Assembly (NCBI RefSeq): GCF_018614585.1
Contig: NZ_JAGGOI010000017.1
Coordinates: 1 to 64,000, forward strand
Source: Streptomyces sp. ISL-1
GTDB taxonomy: Bacteria > Actinomycetota > Actinomycetes > Streptomycetales > Streptomycetaceae
Direction: 5' to 3'
Length of the DNA: 64,000 nt
Position 1 is the first letter of the stretch. Every line of letters starts with the position of its first letter. Under the pieces are notes generated by a model. That model saw nothing but the letters and a program-made list of their open reading frames with translations, was not told where the DNA came from and did not search any database. Shown piece by piece: positions 9,204-18,045 of the stretch. Both the position numbers and the translations under genes were made by a program.

Positions 9204-10568
9204 TCACGCCCCCCGGATCAGTCCCAGCGCCTCGTCCCGCATCTTTGCCATCGTCTGCTCGTCCCGCGCCTCGACGTTCAGGCGCAGCAGCGGTTCCGTG
9301 TTCGAGGGGCGGAGATTGAACCACCAGTCCTCTGTCGACACGGTCAGGCCGTCCAGCTCGTCGATCGTGACGTCCTTACGGGAGACGTACGCCGCCTTCA
9401 CCGCCGCCGTACGCGCCGACTGGTCGTCTACCGTGGAGTTGATCTCGCCCGAGCCCGCATACCGGTCGTACTGCGCGACCAGCTCGGACAGCGTGCCGTC
9501 CTGGCCGCCGAGCGCCACCAGGACGTGCAGGGCCGCCAGCATGCCCGTGTCCGCGTTCCAGAAGTCGCGGAAGTAGTAGTGCGCCGAGTGCTCGCCGCCG
9601 AAGATCGCGCCCGTGCGGGCCATCTCCTGCTTGATGAAGGAGTGGCCGACCCGCGTACGGACCGGGACCCCGCCGTTCTCACGGACCACCTCGGGGACCG
9701 ACCAGGAGGTGATCAGGTTGTGGATCACCGTCCCGCCGGGGTGCTTCGCCAGTTCGCGCGCCGCGACCAACGCCGTGATCGCCGACGGCGAGATGCCCTG
9801 GCCCCGCTCGTCCACGACGAAGCAGCGGTCCGCGTCGCCGTCGAACGCGATGCCCAGGTCCGCGCCCTCGGACAGCACGCGGGCCTGCAGGTCGACGATG
9901 TTCGCCGGGTCCAGCGGGTTCGCCTCGTGGTTGGGGAAGGTGCCGTCCAGCTCGAAGTACATCGGTACGAGGGTGACGGGAAGGGGTTCGAAAACCGTCG
10001 GAACCGTGTGGCCGCCCATCCCGTTGCCGGCGTCAACGACCACCTTCAGCGGACGCATCGACGACAGGTCCACCAGCGACAGCAGATGCGCCGCGTAGTC
10101 GGTGAGCGTGTCCCGCTCCGTTACCGTGCCCCGCTCGGCCGCGGGCTCCGGGGCGCCCTGCTCGGACCAGGACTCGACCAGCGCGCGGATGTCCGCCAGG
10201 CCAGTGTCCTGGCCCACCGGCGCCGCGCCGGCCCGGCACATCTTGATGCCGTTGTACTGCGCCGGGTTGTGCGACGCGGTGAACATCGCGCCCGGCAGGT
10301 CGAACTTCCCCGACGCGAAGTACAGCTGGTCCGTCGAGCAAAGCCCGATCAGGGTCACGTCGGCGCCGCGGGCCGTGGCCCCGCGCGCGAACGCCCCCGA
10401 AAGACCGGGCGACGACGGCCGCATGTCATGGCCGACGACAATCGCGTCCGCGCCCGTCACCTGGACGAAGGCCGCGCCGAACAGTTCGGCCAGTGCCTCG
10501 TCCCACTGATCCGGCACCACCCCGCGGACGTCGTACGCCTTCACGATCTGCGACAGATCAGCAGTCAC
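9204..10568 (-). CDS. manB: Phosphomannomutase/phosphoglucomutase
   Basis: This alpha-D-phosphohexomutase interconverts mannose-6-phosphate and mannose-1-phosphate (possibly glucose phosphates too), feeding GDP-mannose synthesis. The 454 residues carry all four active-site loops: the catalytic phosphoserine loop TASHNP (S99), the Mg-binding DGDADR (243-248), the sugar-binding GGEHSAHYYF (324-333) and the phosphate-binding RPSNTEP near the C-terminus. The start is GTG at 10568 (MTADLSQIVKAYDVRG). Its conserved neighbours are manA and the SIS protein, with the pyrophosphorylase about 12 kb away. Confidence 0.95.
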   Translation of the reverse strand: MTADLSQIVKAYDVRGVVPDQWDEALAELFGAAFVQVTGADAIVVGHDMRPSSPGLSGAFARGATARGADVTLIGLCSTDQLYFASGKFDLPGAMFTASHNPAQYNGIKMCRAGAAPVGQDTGLADIRALVESWSEQGAPEPAAERGTVTERDTLTDYAAHLLSLVDLSSMRPLKVVVDAGNGMGGHTVPTVFEPLPVTLVPMYFELDGTFPNHEANPLDPANIVDLQARVLSEGADLGIAFDGDADRCFVVDERGQGISPSAITALVAARELAKHPGGTVIHNLITSWSVPEVVRENGGVPVRTRVGHSFIKQEMARTGAIFGGEHSAHYYFRDFWNADTGMLAALHVLVALGGQDGTLSELVAQYDRYAGSGEINSTVDDQSARTAAVKAAYVSRKDVTIDELDGLTVSTEDWWFNLRPSNTEPLLRLNVEARDEQTMAKMRDEALGLIRGA

Positions 10569-10618
10569 GGGCCAACCCTTCTGGAGTCTCTGCGGTCACC
10601 TCAAAGTACCCGCACAAA

Positions 10619-11125
10619 CTAGGGGACCCATCCAACCCGGCGCGGCCGTGGGCTGGGCGAAGACCCGGGGGCCGCCTGCGTCGGCAGTCGCTTGAGCGGC
10701 GGTATCCGGGCGACGGAGAAGATCGCGACGGTGGGTGCGTACGGAGCGTGGGCGCGCACCACTTCGCGCCTCGGGTCCTCGCGATCCAGGTCCTCGCTCC
10801 GTGCGCCGGTGAGCACCGCCGCCCGCACCGGCTCCGCGGCCGGCTGGCGCGCACCCGGCACCGCGACCAGCGCCGCCGTGCCCTCCAACGCCGCCCCGAT
10901 GTCGGCCAGTTGCGCCGAGACCTGGTCGGCCGCCGCGAACTGGGCTGCCGCGAAGGCGAATCCGCAGACCAGGGCGGGCACCCAGGTCTCGCGCAGACCG
11001 CGCCGCAGTCGACGACCCAGACCGGTACGAGCGGTACGAGAGGTACGAGCGGTACGACGAGGGCGAGCAGCAGAGAATGGTCGTGTCCGCGACAAGCGGA
11101 GCTCAATGGTCCGTACAGGAATCAA
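10619..11125 (-). CDS. Hypothetical protein with one membrane-like segment
   Basis: This 168-residue reading frame starts with TTG at 11125 (MIPVRTIELRLSR). It has a basic, Arg-rich N-terminal 45 residues containing a short repeated Arg-Thr-Ala/Ser pattern encoded by tandem CGTACC-type units, then one hydrophobic stretch (WVPALVCGFAFAAAQFAA, about 48-65). The rest has a helical then variable pattern ending in GWVP. I do not recognise a family. The frame is preferred over the competing frame at 10558-11106 because it holds a plausible membrane segment and less biased composition. It sits between DUF3499 and manB on the same strand. Confidence 0.5.
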   Translation of the reverse strand: MIPVRTIELRLSRTRPFSAARPRRTARTSRTARTGLGRRLRRGLRETWVPALVCGFAFAAAQFAAADQVSAQLADIGAALEGTAALVAVPGARQPAAEPVRAAVLTGARSEDLDREDPRREVVRAHAPYAPTVAIFSVARIPPLKRLPTQAAPGSSPSPRPRRVGWVP

Positions 11126-11183
11126 GTACGGGATTCAATGAGTGAGCGATGGCGCCCAGGTGGTGCGAGGGGCTCGGTAGGGC

Positions 11184-11564
11184 TCAGGAGTCCGGGGAAC
11201 GCAGCACTCGCAGATGGCCGCGGCGCGCGACCTCTCTGGGGTCCGCCGTCCGCCGTCCGTTCTGCACACCGGCCTCTGCCACACGCCCCTGAGGGCGGGC
11301 CGCTTCCCGTACGGCATTGGCGAGCGCCTCGAGATCGTCACCGCTGGGCAGGGCCGGGGCGGAGCCGTCGGTGAGCCGGACGACCTCCCAGCCGCGCGGG
11401 GCGGTCAGGCGCTCGCTGTGCTCGGCGCACAGGTCGTAGCAATGGGGCTCGGCATAGGTGGCGAGCGGGCCGAGGACCGCAGTCGAGTCGGCATAGACGT
11501 ACGTCAGTGTCGCGACGGCAGGGCGGCCGCACGCGGTGCGCGAACAGCGACGTACAGGGCTCAC
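11184..11564 (-). CDS. DUF3499 family zinc-finger-like protein
   Basis: This 126-residue protein is of the DUF3499 family (mycobacterial counterpart Rv3258c), whose function is not known. Paired cysteines in RRCSRTACGRPA (near the N-terminus) and CYDLCAEHSERLTAPRGWEVVRL suggest a zinc-binding fold. The C-terminal third is basic and probably unstructured. The GTG at 11564 (MSPVRRCSR) matches the usual N-terminus and has no ribosome-binding site. Instead a TACCGT element lies 8 bases upstream, consistent with leaderless translation. A longer form from the GTG at 11612 is possible. It is divergent from the zincin-like gene. Confidence 0.85.
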   Translation of the reverse strand: MSPVRRCSRTACGRPAVATLTYVYADSTAVLGPLATYAEPHCYDLCAEHSERLTAPRGWEVVRLTDGSAPALPSGDDLEALANAVREAARPQGRVAEAGVQNGRRTADPREVARRGHLRVLRSPDS

Positions 11565-11886
11565 GACGTTGGACGGTACCGCACTCTTGAGCGGGCTGCG
11601 ACGACTCTCCACCAGGTCACTCCACCGTGTCGTGCCGTGACGTCGGCCATAGCGACTCCCGCAGCAACTAGCCTGACCTGCACGGAAAGAGAAGCGTACG
11701 GTCGGCGACCGCCCGTGATCCGGTCATGACTTGACGTAAATGAGGTCAATCACGGCGGGACCGGCGATCGCGGGGAGATACGCAATCGGGCTCAAGCTTG
11801 GCCGGAATGTTCAATTAGCGACAAGCGTCCTGCCCGGCGCGCGCACTCGATCGCGGCGCGCCGGGGAGAGCTACCCTGCGTCAGTG
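11565..11886. promoter_or_regulatory. Divergent promoter region, both sides candidate leaderless
   Basis: This 322-base gap holds no gene. On the minus strand TACCGT (11573-11578) ends 8 bases before the GTG of the DUF3499 gene. On the plus strand TACCCT (11872-11877) ends 6 bases before GTG at 11884 and 9 before ATG at 11887. Both spacings fit leaderless transcripts. An imperfect dyad TTGAC-gtaaatgag-GTCAA (about 11737-11755) could be an operator. Confidence 0.45.
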
Positions 11887-12315
11887 ATGGACAGTCCCGT
11901 ACCCCCCCGCCCGACCGAGCCTCGGCCGCGCCGTCGCGACCGCCACGGCCGCGGCATGCGCGGGCCCGTCGCCCCGCCCCAGGTACCCCTCGCCGCGAGC
12001 CGGGCCGAGTCCTTCCGGGACCTCGTGCAGGACTCCGTGGAGCGGCTGGAACGGCGCTGGCCGCAGCTGGCCGACGTGGACTTCCTGGTACTGGACGTGC
12101 CGGGCGCGCCGGAAGGTTCGGTGCCGCTGGGCAGCTCGGTTCCCGCACAGAAGGAACAGCCCGCCCGGATCGTGGTCTACCGGCGGCCCGTCGAGATCCG
12201 CACGAAGAATCGCGACGAGCGGGCGCTGCTGGTGCACGAGGTGGTCGTGGAGCAGGTGGCGGAGCTGCTGGGGCTGGCGCCGGAGTCGGTGGATCCGCGG
12301 TACGGGCAGGACTAA
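11887..12315 (+). CDS. Metallopeptidase-like (zincin) protein with degenerate HExxH
   Basis: This 142-residue protein is of the PF06262-type metallopeptidase family (counterpart of Rv3259). The N-terminal 40 residues are Pro/Arg-rich. The core has VVYRRPVEIRTKNRDERALLVHEVVVEQVAELLGL. Family members normally carry HExxH; here the motif reads H117-E118-V-V-V121, so the second zinc-ligand His is replaced by Val and peptidase activity is doubtful. The start is ATG at 11887; GTG at 11884 is one codon upstream in frame and could be the real first codon of a leaderless mRNA. The stop is followed at once by a perfect hairpin terminator. Confidence 0.8.
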   Translation: MDSPVPPRPTEPRPRRRDRHGRGMRGPVAPPQVPLAASRAESFRDLVQDSVERLERRWPQLADVDFLVLDVPGAPEGSVPLGSSVPAQKEQPARIVVYRRPVEIRTKNRDERALLVHEVVVEQVAELLGLAPESVDPRYGQD

Positions 12316-12345
12316 CGACTGACAGATTTCAAAATCTGTCAGTCG
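12316..12345. terminator. Perfect bidirectional terminator
   Basis: A 13-bp perfect stem (CGACTGACAGATT / AATCTGTCAGTCG) with loop TCAA starts one base after the stop codon. The A/T-rich top gives U-containing ends in both directions, and it separates two convergent genes. The following 65 bases repeat the GTCAGTCG core several times in degraded form, as if the hairpin arm had been duplicated. Confidence 0.8.
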
Positions 12346-12409
12346 TCAATCGATATCCGACAGCTGTCAGCCGTCATTTCGCTGGTCGTCGGCGGTCAGT
12401 CGCCGGTCG

Positions 12410-14005
12410 TCAGTCGTCGAGTACTGACAGGTCCTGCTCGGCCTCCGGTACCGCCACCGTCCCCCGGTCGTCCGGCAGCGTCTGCACCGTGAACATCGGG
12501 ATGCCGTCCTGCGGCAGCGCCAGCATCCGCGACGCGTGCACCGGGCCGCCCGACTCCGTCTCCACCGTCAGCGCGTAGGAGCCCTTCAGACCGGCCGGGA
12601 CCGGCGGAGTGACCGCCAGCGTCGTACCGGACTTGACCGTGTACGTCTTGACGACCTGGGTACCGCCCCCGGTGCCCGCCGATGCGGTCACCTTGACCCG
12701 GGCGGTGGCGCCCGGCGCGGTCAGCGAGAGCGTCGAGCCCTTGGCCCGGTTGTCGGCGGCCGTCGCCCGCGCGCCCACCGGCGCGGTCGCCGGGATGAAG
12801 GCGACCTCCTGCTTGTCACCCTTGCCGCGCACGACGCGCAGCGCCGCGACCACCGGGGTCGCCCGGCCGCCCTGGGCCGGGCTGAGGATCAGCGACCCGG
12901 CCTCGCCCTTGGTGACGTCCAGCAGGTCCACGCTTGCGGTCATGCCCGACTTGACGTGCAGTGTCTCGTGTCCGGCCGGGGTGATCAGGCGGCCCGCGCC
13001 CGCGAGTTGCACCTTCAGGTCGGCGTCGTCGTCGCCGGGCGCGAAGGCCACCAGACGTACCGATGTGGCGTCCGCGGGGATGCCGGGCAGCACCGCGGTG
13101 CCGGCCGGGTCCGCCGAGGCCGTCATCCAGTCGCTGCCCGCCTTGTCGTCGGCGGCCCGCACGACGGCTCCCACCCGTCCGGTACGGGTGGTGACATGAA
13201 CGGTCACATCCGCGGCGGGCTCGGCGGCGGTCAGGGTGGAGAGCAGGACCGGGACGCTGGATCCGGCGGGGACCGGGATGCCCTCGGCCAGCGTGGTCTT
13301 GAGGGCGCCGTCCTTGCCGTAGAGCTCGATGTCCGCGACGGCGGCGGTGTCGTCCGGGTTGGTGAGGTGGACGTAGTCCTGCCGGTCCTCGGCCGTGGAC
13401 GCGCCGGGGAACCAGAAGTCGGTGTCCGGCCCGGTGCAGCTCACGCCGAGCAGGCCACGGGAGCCGCCCGCGGTGACCGTGGTGGTCTGCTGGGTGGTCC
13501 AGCCGGGGGCGAGGCGGCCGGTGGCCGTGCCGACGAGGGCGGGAGCCTGGCCGCCCTCGGCCGTGGCGGCGACGGGCTTGCCGGGCTCCTTCAGCGCGAG
13601 CGCAGGCTTGCCGGGCGCCGGCTTCTTCGCGCCCTTCGCCCCGTCGCCCGTCGCCGCGTCACCGTTCTTGGGCCCGTCCTTCTTGGCCTCGTCGTCCTTC
13701 TTGGGCGCGGTGTCGGGGTCCGCCAACACGGCAGAGGACGGCTTCAGTTCGGCCGTGCCGTCCTTCGCGTCACCGTCCTTCGCGTCCCCCGCCGTTCCCG
13801 GCGGGGTGAAGGAGGTGTAGGCGGTCTCCGCGACCTCCGAGCTGCTCGGCGCGGGGCAGAGCAGGCTGGAGCGCTCGACCGGCAGCCGCGCCGGGGCGGT
13901 GGCCTCCGTCGCCGCCCCGCCGTCCGGCGCGGTGAGCGCGGCGACACCCGTGACCACGGCGAGGGCGGTTGCGGTGGCGAGCAGGGAGATGGTTGTGCGC
14001 TTCAC
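12410..14005 (-). CDS. DUF5719 family secreted protein
   Basis: This 531-residue exported protein has a signal peptide (MKRTTISLLATATALAVVTGVAALTA) followed by a Lys/Asp/Ala-rich spacer of about 110 residues that is probably disordered. It then has a beta-rich region with repeated jelly-roll or Ig-like strands (DYVHLTNPDDTAAVADIELYG and similar) typical of DUF5719. The family role is unknown. It starts with GTG at 14005, overlapping the TGA of the upstream glycosyltransferase gene by four bases (GTGA), so the two are translationally coupled. The product may act outside the membrane with that glycosyltransferase. It ends convergently with the zincin gene. Confidence 0.82.
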   Translation of the reverse strand: MKRTTISLLATATALAVVTGVAALTAPDGGAATEATAPARLPVERSSLLCPAPSSSEVAETAYTSFTPPGTAGDAKDGDAKDGTAELKPSSAVLADPDTAPKKDDEAKKDGPKNGDAATGDGAKGAKKPAPGKPALALKEPGKPVAATAEGGQAPALVGTATGRLAPGWTTQQTTTVTAGGSRGLLGVSCTGPDTDFWFPGASTAEDRQDYVHLTNPDDTAAVADIELYGKDGALKTTLAEGIPVPAGSSVPVLLSTLTAAEPAADVTVHVTTRTGRVGAVVRAADDKAGSDWMTASADPAGTAVLPGIPADATSVRLVAFAPGDDDADLKVQLAGAGRLITPAGHETLHVKSGMTASVDLLDVTKGEAGSLILSPAQGGRATPVVAALRVVRGKGDKQEVAFIPATAPVGARATAADNRAKGSTLSLTAPGATARVKVTASAGTGGGTQVVKTYTVKSGTTLAVTPPVPAGLKGSYALTVETESGGPVHASRMLALPQDGIPMFTVQTLPDDRGTVAVPEAEQDLSVLDD

Positions 14006-17000
14006 TCTGACTCGCCTCGCGTTGTGTTGCCGGCGTTGCCGTTCGGGTCGGGGTGCTGCTGGTCGGTCTCGTTGCCGTAGGCGTAGGGGTCGTACTGACC
14101 GTCGTACTGGGCCTCTTGATACTGCCCGTCGCCGTACGACGCTGCCTGGTACTGGTCGGGCGGGTACGGATCCTGGAACTGATCGCCCTCGTACGGCTGT
14201 TGCTGGTACTGCTGCTGGTACGGCTCACCGCCGTACTGCTGCCCATCGCCGTACGGGGCGCCCTGGTACTGCTCGTTGGCGTACGGGGCGGCGTATCCGG
14301 CATCCGTGTACGACTGCGCGTCCCATTCGCCGTACTGCTGCTGCGGCACCGCCGCATAGGGCGCCGGCTGCTGCTCCGCCTGCTGCTGTTGCTGCGCGAA
14401 GGCGTCCTGTTCGGCGGAGAGTTGAGCGTACGGATCGGGGTGTGCCCCGGCAGCCTCGGCGGGCGAAGGCGACGAGGACCCGGCCTCCGCTTCCATCTCC
14501 GCTTCCGCCTGCGCGCGCAGCCTGCGTGCCCTGCGTCCTTCGCCCTCCACCGCCTGAGCGGGGACCGGGATCTCCTCGACCGGCAGGTCGTCGTCGATCT
14601 CCCGCCGCCTGCCGGGCAGTGCGAGGACCAGCAGCACCAGCGTGAGCGCGACCTGGGCCCAGATCCAGCCGGTGTGGGTGGCGGAGCCGTCGTACGTCAG
14701 ATCCAGTCGGCCGCCCTCGGCGGGGAGTTCGAAGCCCTGGGCCCAGCCGTCGACGACTGTCTTCTTCAGTACGCGGCCGTCGAGCGTGGCCTGCCAGCCG
14801 TCGTCCGCGCGGTCCGCGATCCGCAGCACCCGTCCCGACTGGCCCGCCGGGATCTTGGCGTGGGCCTCGACAGCGTCGGACGCGACGGGCAGCGGGTCGC
14901 CCTTGCCGCTGACGATGGTGGCCCGGGCGACCTGCCGGTCGACGCGCCACAGTGCGCTGCCGTCGAGCTGGCTGAGCCTGCTCAGGCCGGGTGTGGCGTC
15001 GAGGACGCGGCTGGTCTGGCGGGGTGCTCCGTCACGTACGAGTACGTAGCGGATGGCGAATCCGCTGAGCTGGCTGGTCTGGTCGGCGCCGGAGCCCGCC
15101 ACGAGATTCGCGACGATCTTGTCGAGGCGGGCGTCACTGCCGCCCGCCTCGGCGAGTTCGGCGTCGCCGAGCCGGCCGCCGGAGCCGCGTACGAGGGTGT
15201 AGGAGACCTTGGCGGCCGAGGCGCCGCCGAGGACGAGGGTGCGCGGCTGGTCGCGGGTGTCGCTCTCCTCGGCGACGAACGCGGGCACCTGGACGGGGTC
15301 GCGCCGCTCCAGCGGGCCCGCGGCGCCGCTGAGCATCCAGTTGCCCGCGGCGAGCAGGGGTGCCAGGCCCGCTGCTACGGCGATCAGGCCGGCGACCGGC
15401 TGGCGCCAGCCGAAGTCCTGGGCGGCGACGCGAGCACGGCCGCCTTCCGCGCCGAGTACGGCGGCGGCGAGCAGGGCGATGCCGTAGACGAGGGTGGCCG
15501 GGCCCGCCCAGCCGGAGCCGTTGGCGATCACCGCGAAGACCAGCCCGACCAGCGCCACGGCCCAGGAGGCGCGGATCGCGAACTGCCGTTCGCCGCGCAG
15601 CAGGGCGGCGAGTGCCGCCAGGACGATGCCGATGAGGAGGATTCCGCCCGCGGCCTTGGGTCCGCCGGGACTCATGCCGAGAAGGTCGAGTGCGCTCGCC
15701 GATCCGGCGCCGAATTCGAGTCCGGCTTCGCGGAAGAAGGCGGACGGGCTGGTCAGCAGGGTCAGCGACCAGGGTGCGAGGACGAGCATCGGGGCGCCGA
15801 GAGCGGCGAGGAAGCGCAGCCCGTACGCCGTGATGTCGTCGCGTCGCAGTACGAGGACGGCGATGCCGAGGACGAGCGCGATCAGCCACACGACGGGCGT
15901 GAACGCCGTCGCGAAGGTGAGCAGGAGCGCGTACGCCCAGGTGGCGCGCCAGCTGCCGCGCCCGCCGCCGGTGCCGCTGCGCAGCCCGTGGGCGGCGACG
16001 CCTGCCCGGGCGATGAGCGGCAGCAGGATCGTGAGGACGGCGGTGCCGAGCCGTCCGGTCGCCAGTGCGCCGGTCGCGGCGGGCAGGAAGGCGTACGCGA
16101 TGCTCGCCCAGGCCCGCAGCGGCCGGGATTCGATGATGGGGCGGGAGGCGAAGTACGCGGTGAGCCCGGCGAGCGGGACCGAGCAGACGAGCAGCACGGT
16201 GAGCGCGAAGCCGGTGGAGCCGAGGAACAGGGTGGACAGGGCCGCGAGCACGGCGAGATAGGGGGGCGCGGTCTGGGTGCCGCCGGTGCCGAGGGGATGC
16301 CAGCTGTCGGCGTAGCGGGACCACAGGTCCGAGACGTCGGGGGGAGCGGGCAGGAGTGCGCCGCCGGCCAGCGCTCCGCCGCCGAAGAGTGCGCGGCAGG
16401 CGACGAGCGAGACGACAAGCAGCACGGCGAAGAGCACCGGCCCCGGCTTGCGCGCGATTTTCTTCAGGCGTGCGAACTGTTCGATCTCGAGGAAGTCGGC
16501 GTCGTCGTCGCCGGGTCCTGATTCGACGACGCCGTGGCGTGAGCCGCCCGAGTCGGCGTCGGAGCCGCCGCCGAAGTGGCCCGCGACCTGTTCGACGGTG
16601 GCGCGTATGGTCGCGCCGGTCGGTGGGAAGAGCGGGCGCAGTTCGCCGGCTTCGACGGCGCCGCCTTGTTTTGCGCGCCGGCGGCGTCCGGCGATGATCC
16701 GTTCGGGCCGCAGCAGGGTGCCGAAGAGGCCCATGACTTCGTCGACGGCCTGGCCGGGGACTTTGCCGACGAGGTAGGCGAGGGTGCGCAGCAGGGTGCC
16801 GAAGACGATGCGCAGCAGTACGTAGGGGAGGACGGCGCCGCGTGCGTTGGTGAGCAGGGTGTAGACGGCGCCGGCCTTGTCGACGCGGTGGGGGCTGGCG
16901 ACGGAGCGGCCGGCGCAGTCGACGGTGCGGCGTTCGCGGGCGGCGGCTTCGGCGTGCCGCATGACGGCGGCGGGGGCGATGAGGACGCGGTGGCCGGCGG

Positions 17001-17760
17001 CGTGGGCACGCCAGCACAGGTCGACGTCGTCGCGCATGAGGGGCAGTCGCCGGTCGAAGCCGCCGAGCTGCTCGAAGACGTCGCGGCGGATGAGCATCCC
17101 GGCGGAGGAGACGGACAGGACGGAGCGGGTCTGGTCGTGCTGTCCCTGGTCCTGTTCGCGGCGGTCGAGTCCGGTCCAGCGGCGTCCGCTGTTGGCGATG
17201 GAGACGCCTGTTTCGAGGAGTTGCTTGCGGTCGTACCAGCCGCGGAGTTTGGGGCCGACGATGGCGGCGTATTCGTCGGAGTCGGCGACGCGCAGCAGTT
17301 CGGCGAGGGCGCCGGGTTCGGGTGCGCAGTCGTCGTGGAGGAGCCACAGCCACTGGACGGGTTCGCCGTAGGGCAGTTCGGGCATGTCGTACGCGTCGTC
17401 GCGCCAGGTCCTGCTGACGGGGTCCCAGCCGCTGGGCCGCTTCAGGTAGGGCAGGTCGTCGGGGGTGAGCACGCCCGCGGTGCGGGCCGCTTCCTCGACG
17501 GCGGTGCCGAAGCCGGTGCGGCGGGCGAGGTGCAGTACGCGCTCGGCGCCGAGTGCTTCGGTGACCAGCCGCGCGGAGTCGTCGGCGCTGCCGGTGTCGG
17601 CGGCGACGACGTTCTGTACGGGGCGTTCCTGGCCGATGAGTCCGGCGAGGGCGTCGGGGAGCCAGCGTGCACCGTCGTGGGAGACGAGCACGGCGGTGAC
17701 GACGTGCCGCGGAAACTCGGGCGGGGGTGCGGGGGCGAACGCGGCTGTGGTGGCGGACAT
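14002..17760 (-). CDS. Large family 2 glycosyltransferase with multi-spanning membrane domain
   Basis: The product is 1252 residues with three parts. Residues 20-310 are a GT-A glycosyltransferase domain: VTAVLVSHDGARWLPDAL, the metal-binding HDD at 142-144 and the acceptor-site MRDDVDLCWRAHAAGH. Residues about 430-1085 are a polytopic membrane domain with many hydrophobic segments and extracellular loops. Residues about 1100-1252 are a cytoplasmic tail almost entirely of Gln, Tyr, Gly, Asp and Pro. A role in building or exporting an envelope glycan is likely; the sugar and acceptor are unknown. The ATG at 17760 (MSATTAAFAPAPP) is chosen over an Arg-rich upstream extension. It is coupled to the DUF5719 gene and lies downstream of whiB. 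Confidence 0.88.
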   Translation of the reverse strand: MSATTAAFAPAPPPEFPRHVVTAVLVSHDGARWLPDALAGLIGQERPVQNVVAADTGSADDSARLVTEALGAERVLHLARRTGFGTAVEEAARTAGVLTPDDLPYLKRPSGWDPVSRTWRDDAYDMPELPYGEPVQWLWLLHDDCAPEPGALAELLRVADSDEYAAIVGPKLRGWYDRKQLLETGVSIANSGRRWTGLDRREQDQGQHDQTRSVLSVSSAGMLIRRDVFEQLGGFDRRLPLMRDDVDLCWRAHAAGHRVLIAPAAVMRHAEAAARERRTVDCAGRSVASPHRVDKAGAVYTLLTNARGAVLPYVLLRIVFGTLLRTLAYLVGKVPGQAVDEVMGLFGTLLRPERIIAGRRRRAKQGGAVEAGELRPLFPPTGATIRATVEQVAGHFGGGSDADSGGSRHGVVESGPGDDDADFLEIEQFARLKKIARKPGPVLFAVLLVVSLVACRALFGGGALAGGALLPAPPDVSDLWSRYADSWHPLGTGGTQTAPPYLAVLAALSTLFLGSTGFALTVLLVCSVPLAGLTAYFASRPIIESRPLRAWASIAYAFLPAATGALATGRLGTAVLTILLPLIARAGVAAHGLRSGTGGGRGSWRATWAYALLLTFATAFTPVVWLIALVLGIAVLVLRRDDITAYGLRFLAALGAPMLVLAPWSLTLLTSPSAFFREAGLEFGAGSASALDLLGMSPGGPKAAGGILLIGIVLAALAALLRGERQFAIRASWAVALVGLVFAVIANGSGWAGPATLVYGIALLAAAVLGAEGGRARVAAQDFGWRQPVAGLIAVAAGLAPLLAAGNWMLSGAAGPLERRDPVQVPAFVAEESDTRDQPRTLVLGGASAAKVSYTLVRGSGGRLGDAELAEAGGSDARLDKIVANLVAGSGADQTSQLSGFAIRYVLVRDGAPRQTSRVLDATPGLSRLSQLDGSALWRVDRQVARATIVSGKGDPLPVASDAVEAHAKIPAGQSGRVLRIADRADDGWQATLDGRVLKKTVVDGWAQGFELPAEGGRLDLTYDGSATHTGWIWAQVALTLVLLVLALPGRRREIDDDLPVEEIPVPAQAVEGEGRRARRLRAQAEAEMEAEAGSSSPSPAEAAGAHPDPYAQLSAEQDAFAQQQQQAEQQPAPYAAVPQQQYGEWDAQSYTDAGYAAPYANEQYQGAPYGDGQQYGGEPYQQQYQQQPYEGDQFQDPYPPDQYQAASYGDGQYQEAQYDGQYDPYAYGNETDQQHPDPNGNAGNTTRGESE

Positions 17761-17961
17761 TGAGGTACGGGCCCTCCGGCCGGGGGGTCGCCCCGTAGGG
17801 GCGTTGGAGCGTCTCGGACGGTGGCCCACACTAACGGCTGGTACACGAACGGTCCGCCGACTGCGGTCAGGATGCAGTCGGCGGACCGGGTGTTACGTAC
17901 CTGCTTGTGGTGTTTCGTCGGGTCCCGGACGAGGCCTCGGGCCGAGCTTCGGTTTCCGTAC

Positions 17962-18033
17962 GGTCTTCGGATCGGACTTCGGATCGAGCTTGGGATCGAG
18001 CTTGGGATCGGTATCCGGATCGGGCTTCGGATA
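17962..18033. repeat. Six-unit 12-bp tandem repeat downstream of whiB
   Basis: Six tandem 12-base units of the form GRNCTTSGGATC (plus strand) fill 17962-18033 in the 285-base gap between whiB and the glycosyltransferase gene. Two central units (GAGCTTGGGATC) are identical. It begins 12 bases after the whiB stop codon when read on the minus strand. No gene is present here. Confidence 0.8.
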
Positions 18034-18045
18034 TCGGTACGGTTT

